Positions 57,379 through 64,000 of a stretch of DNA of 64,000 nt are shown here, piece after piece (within the stretch, counting starts at the first letter, position 1; each line of letters starts with the position of its first letter). The notes under the pieces are model-generated. The model worked only from the letters and a program-made list of their open reading frames with translations, made no database searches and had not been told where the DNA came from. Location: positions 91,929,130 through 91,993,129 of the forward strand of contig CM042138.1 in assembly GCA_023376005.1 (NCBI GenBank), given 5' to 3'. Both the position numbers and the translations under genes were made by a program. The stretch comes from Doryteuthis pealeii. Taxonomy: Eukaryota; Mollusca; Cephalopoda; Myopsida; Loliginidae.

Positions 57379-57769
57379 ATCATGAGATTTTGAGTATGAT
57401 TTACAAGACTTAGCAATTAGAATCATTAAAGAATGATAATGTATTGTCAAGGAGTTGTCTGCTGTCAAGATGGAGACACTTCAGAGAATCTCACTAAAAT
57501 TTGGAGTTTTATAAAAACGAAAATAAAAAAAAATAAAAGTAATATGAATATCGATGAAAACTTACAAATAATCTATTCATATATAAAGGGCAGTTGGTAT
57601 GTATGCCCGGACTGAAATACTAAAATACAACAATTAGCGACAAAGTAAAAATATATACAGATTAAATATTACCGGTTCTTGTTGTTTGTGCAAAAATCAT
57701 GAAGATTTGATTTATATTCGAAGATATTAAAAATGAAAATATACATACAAATAGCATTGAAATGTTACT

Positions 57770-57772
<3 letters not shown>

Positions 57773-57847
<75 letters not shown>

Positions 57848-57871
57848 TATATTCGCGTGTACATACCTAGG

Positions 57872-57937
<66 letters not shown>

Positions 57938-57955
57938 TGTGTGTGTGTGTTTACA
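57773..57955. repeat. (TA)n-(GT)n microsatellites, two blocks
   Basis: Two TA-GT blocks (57773-57848 and 57872-57952) separated by 25 bp of unique sequence. Confidence 0.95.
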
Positions 57956-58059
57956 TATATAACTTTGTTTTTATGTATTTTAGAGTTCTCAACCTTTAAA
58001 AAATCCTATCACGGAATATTTTGATATCATTCACTCACATACACAGGTATCTATATGCA

Positions 58060-58060
58060 T

Positions 58061-58123
<63 letters not shown>
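58060..58123. repeat. (CA)n-(TA)n microsatellite
   Basis: CA then TA repeat, the mirror-type order of the preceding tract. Confidence 0.95.
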
Positions 58124-58124
<1 letters not shown>

Positions 58125-58299
58125 ACATTTTCTCGATTTGTTTAGCCTTACATTTGGACATATATTCCCGCCTAAAATTCATTAATTATTAACTAATTAA
58201 TTTCCAAATTAGGTACGACTTCAATTAAGCACATATCCTCGAAAATTGTCGGCTTAAAGCCATATAAAAATAAACACATCTGTTTGTTTACTTAACCTC

Positions 58300-58367
<68 letters not shown>
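58300..58367. repeat. (TA)n microsatellite
   Basis: Pure TA, about 62 bp. Confidence 0.95.
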
Positions 58368-58368
<1 letters not shown>

Positions 58369-58721
58369 GAGAGTCGGAAAGATGTAAGTACGTATGGAAT
58401 TATTCATTTAGGGTAAAAGTAAATTTGATATTTGTTTTTCTCTTCAAAGCAAGTCCTGTCAAAAGTCTTGTAATACAATAATTCTATTCTCTCCCGTGAA
58501 GTAAACAACCCATCAAATATTGTGACCAGGGAATGACACTAAACCGCCAGCGGATGGCTCGGCTCTCGACCGGGAACACTTGGGAGCGGAGAGTATCTTG
58601 TTCCAATATTCAAAGCTTCTTTATAACAAATATTATGCATGCTACTTCATGAAACATGTTTGTGCTTTCTGTCTTTCAAGTCAGACCAATAACACTATTC
58701 ATCATATTCACTTACTAGTTT

Positions 58722-59105
58722 GTTTGTTTGTTGGATTTTATGGCATGTCAATCCTTGCTGGGTTATTTTATGCCGAATACGTTTTGTTCTATTAATGCTT
58801 GTTGGGTATTCAAATATTTAAAAAAATACATTTTGTTCTTCTATTTAACTCATAGATGGGATCTTTACTGGTACTACCGCTCTGGGTCAGAGTGGTCCTG
58901 GGAGTAATGGTGATGAAGGGATGCTCCACATTCCCCATAGCACCAGAATGGGAGCTTCACCATTAGATAGAGTTATATATGGTAGAATAAGGGTAATAGG
59001 GTCGGGAAAGTCATATAGGTTCAAGGGCTTGATGTGATCAACGGATTGATCAGAGGGTCTCTTCGACCGCCCGTCTAGCCTAAGTAAGGGCCAAAGTGTT
59101 ACTTA
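58722..59105 (+). mobile_element. Family B element, 3'-truncated
   Basis: TTTGTTTGTTGGATTTTATG, GCATGTCAATCCTTGCTGGG, ACTACCGCTCTGGGTCAGAG, GGGAGTAATGGTGATGAAGG, CACCATTAGATAGAGTTATA, ending near GCCCGTCTAGCCTAAGTAAG followed by ACTTACTTAGTAACTTACTT direct repeats. Confidence 0.75.
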
Positions 59106-59284
59106 CTTAGTAACTTACTTACTTAGTAAAACCAACGCTTGTTTTAACGAATTAGTTTTACGTATTTTTCCATATTCTATGTTGTGAATTACGCTAATTT
59201 AACATGTGATCGACATAATGCGGACATTATTGTTTGTGCTATCAACTTTGGTTTAATTTAAACAAAGGGCATTCCTTTTAGGGT

Positions 59285-59475
59285 TTAGCTGTCAAGACGC
59301 GAAGACAAAAGTCAAGTCGTGATTGGTACACAAGACGGGAAACGCGAAGACAAAAGTCAAGATGTGATTGATACACGCAGAGATGTCCAAAATATGTGAC
59401 GTATTTCTTAGAAGCACCATTGATTAAAAGCCAAGAAAATTATTGTCTTCGCGTGTACCAATAACGTCTTGAGCC
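59285..59475. repeat. Short direct and inverted repeat cluster
   Basis: GCGAAGACAAAAGTCAAG occurs twice (59299 and 59346), each followed by a GTGATTG.TACAC variant; the partial inverse TGTCTTCGCGTGTACCAATA lies at about 59443. It looks like a small decayed foldback. Confidence 0.6.
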
Positions 59476-59591
59476 TTTTTCTCTTTATACATTTCCCAAT
59501 CTTTCGTGCATTCCTTTTAGGATTTAACGGCTTTTTGTTTGCTTTTAGTGCAACACGCTTATCTTATTATTTCACTCAGTATCTGATATTT

Positions 59592-59780
59592 CCTAGTGCG
59601 GTCGGTAGAGCATCCTCCTTCGAACAACAAGGTCCCGAGTTCGATATCGCCCTTTGCTAACTCAGCACACGAGTAGCACAGCTGTGCAGTAAAGTGAGGA
59701 TTTGATGGTAGTTATGGCGCTCCACCACAGATGAAAAACCAATCTAGCGCAAGTGAAACAGGGAGAGACTTCCTCGCTAT
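59592..59780 (+). mobile_element. tRNA-derived SINE of a second family
   Basis: GTGCGGTCGGTAGAGCATCC is an A-box region and GTCCCGAGTTCGATATCGCC a B-box region, about 35 bp apart as in tRNA. It differs from the main SINE in body sequence (CACACGAGTAGCACAGCTGT). The acceptor stem does not pair well, so a working tRNA gene is unlikely. Confidence 0.55.
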
Positions 59781-60007
59781 CCGACTGATACCGACACTAG
59801 ACCACCCCGCCCACTTTGCTTTTACTAGATTCAATTTTACTTCATATAAATGGTGTTCTGCTTATGCTTTCAATGATTTTCTTTTGATTTTCTTTTTTTT
59901 TTTTTCTCATACTCTAACAGTTTTTGGCATATAATAACCCACAGGGTTATTATACCATTAAACAAATAAATTCGAACCAAACCAAACGAAAAAGCATTTA
60001 TACCATT

Positions 60008-60415
60008 TTGGTCTAGTTTGGTTTGTTTTGTTTTACGGCATATCAACCTCAGTTGATCATTTAATGCCAACAAATTTTGAAAGAAATTCATTCTTAATAG
60101 ATACTTAATTTATTTTTATAAACACATTTTCTGATTTAACCCATTATTGGACGCCAACAGGTACTACCACTCCGAGTCAGAGTGGACCAGAGCAATGGTG
60201 ATGAAGGGTTGCCCCACACTCCCAGACATCCAGAAATGGAACCTCGCCATCAGATAGAGTTTAACGTCATTCCCAGGACGATGACTCCCAGCCACCGCCT
60301 TCTATGAGTATTCTAAAGCCCCAGTAGACAGGGCTATATACTAATTTGAAAAAACGACATTGAATGACCTGAAAAGGGGTGATTTGCCGTAAAACAAACA
60401 ACCAAACCAAAGTCA
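60008..60415 (+). mobile_element. Family B element with both terminal inverted repeats
   Basis: Left end TTTGGTTTGTTTTGTTTTAC then GGCATATCAACCTCAG; right end GGGGTGATTTGCCGTAAAAC then AAACAACCAAACCAAA. The ends are inverted over about 35 bp with mismatches. The inside has GGTACTACCACTCCGAGTCA and GCCATCAGATAGAGTTTAAC but lacks the middle of long copies. This copy defines family B as TIR-bounded. Confidence 0.75.
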
Positions 60416-60950
60416 TGGTGCACTTTGTGGATCTTCTCTTCCAATTGGTATTTTCCTTCTTTGGGGAATTGATAAAAAACACGACTTAGTCCGAACGAGT
60501 ATTACATGACGTTAATGCCAAAATATTGTGAACGGAAAACATCGATACTTTCTCTATCCGGCTTATTGTTTGTGCAATTTCTGAACAGTTTTTCATAGAT
60601 CTTTTATAGTAACTCTTACAATTGGTGGCCTAGATTGCTCAGAAATGTTTGATCTTCTTGCTCGTTTGACTCAGCGCTTCACCATAGGCCAATGGATTCT
60701 TCACAAAGTTGCATATTACATTGATAAAATCAGATTTTCCTAAACACTGTAAGATAATAATTTGCTCTAAACCAATTCCAATCATACAGAGTTTAGGTTT
60801 GTGGACAACATTTATAAAAGAATATATTTTGATTTTTCAAAAATAGTTCCATTATTTATTTAATGACACTTGTATAATTGTTTACTAAGTATCATTATTA
60901 GTTATTTTAAACAAAAAAAACTATGCAAACAGCTGGCTGTCATTAAATAA

Positions 60951-61405
60951 AAATAATTACTTGAAACCATATAGTTATTTGTATTAGATGGGAATATTTA
61001 AAACTATACAACTGTGTACAAATTAGTGATATTAGATAGGAAATAATTACTTGAAACCATATAGTTATTTGTATTAGATGGAAATATTTAAAACTATACA
61101 ACTGTGTACAAATAGTGATATTAGATAGGAAATAATTACTTGAAACCATATAATTATTTGTATTAGATGGGAATATTTAAACTATACAACTGTGTACAAA
61201 TTAGTGATATTAGATAGGAAATAATTACTTGAAACCATATAATTATTTGTATTAGATGGGAATATTTAAAACTATACAACTGTGTACAAATTAGTGATAT
61301 TAGATAGGAAATAATTACTTGAAACCATATAATATTTTTATTAGATGGAAATATTTAAAATTATACAACTGTGTACAAATTAGTGATATTAGATAGGAAA
61401 ATTTG
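60951..61405. repeat. 90-bp tandem satellite, five copies
   Basis: Units start AATAATTACTTGAAACCATA at about 60952, 61042, 61131, 61220 and 61310, giving periods of 89-90 bp, with ATTTGTATTAGATGGGAATA and ACTATACAACTGTGTACAAA inside. The last unit decays at about 61400. Neighbouring units differ at only a few positions. Confidence 0.95.
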
Positions 61406-61739
61406 AAATCTTATAACTGAGTGAAAAAGCTGTAATGAAACAATTACACAAAAATATAATTATACAATGAAAATAGTTGTCTAACGTCTAGGCATGAAAT
61501 ATGCCTAGATGAGTTGACGTGCCTTTAAAATCAATCAACCGTCTTTGACCTGGCCATAGTCATCATCATTTTCAGTTTCTCAACATTTGCTCCTTAATTT
61601 TACCTGCACACAAACATATACATATGCACCTGTATATGGTTTTTTGAATTTCATACCCGTATATTTATACTTATATCTACGCATGTACACAAACACACAC
61701 AATTAATATGGATGGATGCATATACACACATGCATATGG

Positions 61740-62160
61740 AAATACGATGAGGAAATTAATCCGACAATATATGAAGAAAATATTTTCAAAAATATAACAA
61801 ACACAGGATGTTACGATCAGAGGAAACAATTTTATGTGTCTATACTTAAGTATTTCGGTATTAAACCATCATCAGGACACTGTTACAGAAACTTTTGTCA
61901 GGGTGAAAATGAAAAATGTTAAAGTGTATAGTGAATGTGTGAATATAATCTTATTAACCGTTAATTTTTATATGTGCGTTTGTTGGCGAAAGCTGATGAC
62001 ACTTACAATTTTCATTTTTCTCCTTCACAATAATTTATGTAACAGTGTCCTGATGATGGTTTAATACAGAAATACTTAAGTATAGACACATAAAATTGTT
62101 TCCTCTGATCGTAACATCCTGTGTTTGCTATATTTTTTGAAAATATTTTCTTCGCACATG
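61740..62160. mobile_element. Palindromic element with hammerhead-like cores on both arms
   Basis: Arms 61773-61886 and 62039-62154 are almost perfectly inverted around a 150-bp loop, preceded by GAGGAAATTAATCCGACA, the PLE-type terminal motif. The plus arm holds stem I GTGTC (62045-62049) with GACAC (62085-62089), core CTGATGA (62050-62056), GAAA (62069-62072), palindromic stem III ATACTTAAGTAT and A17 (62084). The minus arm has the same with a better stem II (GGT/ACC). An extra U follows CUGAUGA. Confidence 0.65.
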
Positions 62161-62164
62161 CATA

Positions 62165-64000
62165 TCCATACATATGCATATAGGGTTTTCTCTATGGTTG
62201 CACCAACGTACAATATGCATATGCATATTGCACTCATTCATTGTGTTACATACTGCTGCTTAAGTGACACAAATTTTACTTCATCATGCTCAATTTCAAA
62301 ATTTTCACCTATTTAATATATTTTAATTTCTATGTTAATATTTTCTTTGAATGTGTTGATTAGCAAGCTGATCACGCAAATTATTTTTTCTTGTGAAAAG
62401 TCATGGAAATTTGGTATTAAGTTGAATTAGTTCAAAACTTATAGAATGAGAATATATCTTTTGGTAATTAACATTTCTCCACGAAGTTTTATTTCAGCAG
62501 GTGGTGAAATACTTTTTGGAAAATAATTTTATCAACGCTACTGCGCAAACTAGTAATCATATGCATTAATTACAAAAACAGAAAAAACATAAACATCTCA
62601 GTTTTATTAATTAAAAAAGATACACTGTATTATGGTGTCTCTATTTAATGAGGATGTTTGGATCTGAAACTGTCACATTGCATCTTGCGTCGTATTGTTA
62701 TATACTGGGGTTTTCACGTTACCCAATAATGTATACTTTCTTTAATCGTCTATTTCTGATCATCTATTCTATCTTTCTTCTTTCTTTGGACTTTCTGGGA
62801 TTCGGGTCTGGTTTCTGTTAGGGATCACTCCTTATCAGAAGCCCTGTGTCATTGTTAGTTTTTAGTAATAAACACAAGACTTCGATTTACGTTGATGTTA
62901 CTTTATTCCAAATCCCAGACAATCTGCGCAGATGTTGCTAGCTCGGCTTCTAAGTTCTAACTGACTTACTTAGTATCCTTAAAGCGGAAGAGGGTCTTCT
63001 ATCGGTTCTCAATCCATGCAAGGCAAGTGAGATTGGGGTCAAGCGCCGTCACTCAAGGCCATCAGTTGTACTAATCGCCATTATGTTCTACTATGGGAAC
63101 CGTAGAGTATACCATATACGTTTATATACAGATATATACCTTCTATCTCTCTTCTTCTATATATTTTCTATTCTGGCTCTGGGCTAGATGTTTTTTCTTA
63201 ATCTGGGCTGGATCTTCTGTACTTGATACTGGGATGACTTATGTTGTTGTGGAGTTTTTAGTTAACAAACACAAGACTTTGATTAGAGCTCTTTATTATT
63301 CTATAAGATCCAGAACAAATCAAACATGTTTAGACTTTATCTTTAACGGACAGAGCGCAATTACGATCTGTCATGTTCAGCGCGCAACTTAAATCCGACT
63401 TTTCTAAACCCTTTCTTACGTTCATGCTGACGAACCGGGAGGTCAACACAGAGTTACAAAGTGTCAATCAATTTTTCAGTGTTTTTCCACAGCCGTTATT
63501 TTGAATTTAAACTACATTGATACAATAACAATGGGACAATGGTTTAAGGGAGCATATGGATGGATCTGTTAGCCCCATACCCGTTGATTTTGAATTCAGT
63601 GATATTTTCTTTCTCCTAAACCGGTTTGATTTCCTACAAGTCGAAAGATTCCTGTAGGTATTGCCGAACTAATTCGTCACGGGTAGGATGTGACACGAGG
63701 TCGTATGTATGAGTCATCCAGCAAAGATGGAACCGCTATTCAATAGGAATTGATCTGCGAGACTAGCTTGCCAAACATTACATCGTATACGGAACGCCCG
63801 ATCCTGATATAAACTATTATTTAATCATAGCTAGTAGAGGACTGCGATTTGAAATTGGCATGTGGAGTTCAATTCCGACCAGAAATAATGTTTAGTGGTC
63901 ATAGTAATCCTAATTGTATAAAAACTTATCAACTCAATGACTATAACTCGTTCGAAAGAGTTCCCTTGTGAAGCCATACACCGACGAAGACACAATTATC
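62165..64000. other. Unique-looking sequence without a recognisable gene
   Basis: No coding frame is recognised (63093-63392 is open but has no known domain). Two diverged direct blocks containing TTTTTAGTAATAAACACAAG or TTTTTAGTTAACAAACACAAG, then ACTTTGATTAGAG or ACTTCGATTTACG, lie at about 62750-62920 and 63120-63310. At 63575-63720, TTGAATTCAGTGATATTTTC, CCTAAACCGGTTTGA and GGATGTGACACGAGGTCG look like a decayed SINE fragment. Confidence 0.45.

Larger units (their letters stand above)
56665..57525. repeat. Right arm of the 5.4-kb inverted repeat
   Basis: Inverse of 52165-53033, including two family T units. A short frame at 57433-57615 crosses its outer end and has no recognised domain. 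Confidence 0.9.

Overview
This window is repeat-saturated, AT-rich animal DNA. I see no intact host protein-coding gene, rRNA or functional tRNA gene. (TA)n, (CA)n/(GT)n and (GA)n microsatellites are very dense. A dispersed tRNA-derived SINE, Penelope-like (PLE) and copia relics and TTAGGG-type repeats fit a metazoan. The style resembles a mollusc, most likely a coleoid cephalopod; this is inference, and no species can be named. Most long open frames here are microsatellite translations.

Layout. 1-2022: AT-rich flank, a (TA)(GT) tract and a decayed PLE (partial RT plus GIY-YIG). 2022-31441: a giant inverted repeat with arms of about 9.3 kb (2022-11345 and 22095-31441) around a 10.7 kb spacer. 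Where I aligned the arms by eye they differ mostly by single-base indels, as expected if one template was read twice, so an assembly artefact must be considered. The spacer holds a separate 2 kb foldback element (11420-13425), a 10-N gap (13479-13488), telomere-like units, and a TIR transposon relic (family B). 31290-41480: family B copies, SINEs, an RTE-like LINE tail, two hammerhead-ribozyme motifs beside a tRNA-like head, a 227-bp tandem duplication and palindromes. 41590-44140: a broken copia element with an internal duplication and a LINE fragment inside it. 45120-51600: family B copies, one split by a 457-bp insertion with an 11-bp target duplication, complex microsatellites and a dead IS630/mariner-type transposase. 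51680-57525: nested inverted repeats with a PLE C-terminus and four telomere-like units. 57700-64000: microsatellites, family B, a tRNA-SINE, a 90-bp satellite and a palindrome with a hammerhead-like core.

Family names used here: B, a non-autonomous DNA-transposon-like repeat whose ends carry TTTTACGGCATATCAACC; T, a unit of about 150-175 bp with CAGAAAAACAGAACCC-type inverted ends around CCCTAA/TTAGGG repeats; D, E and G, other unnamed dispersed repeats. The elements appear to work as a mobile community: autonomous relics (PLE, RTE-like LINE, copia, IS630-type) beside non-autonomous passengers (SINEs, B, T, ribozyme palindromes).
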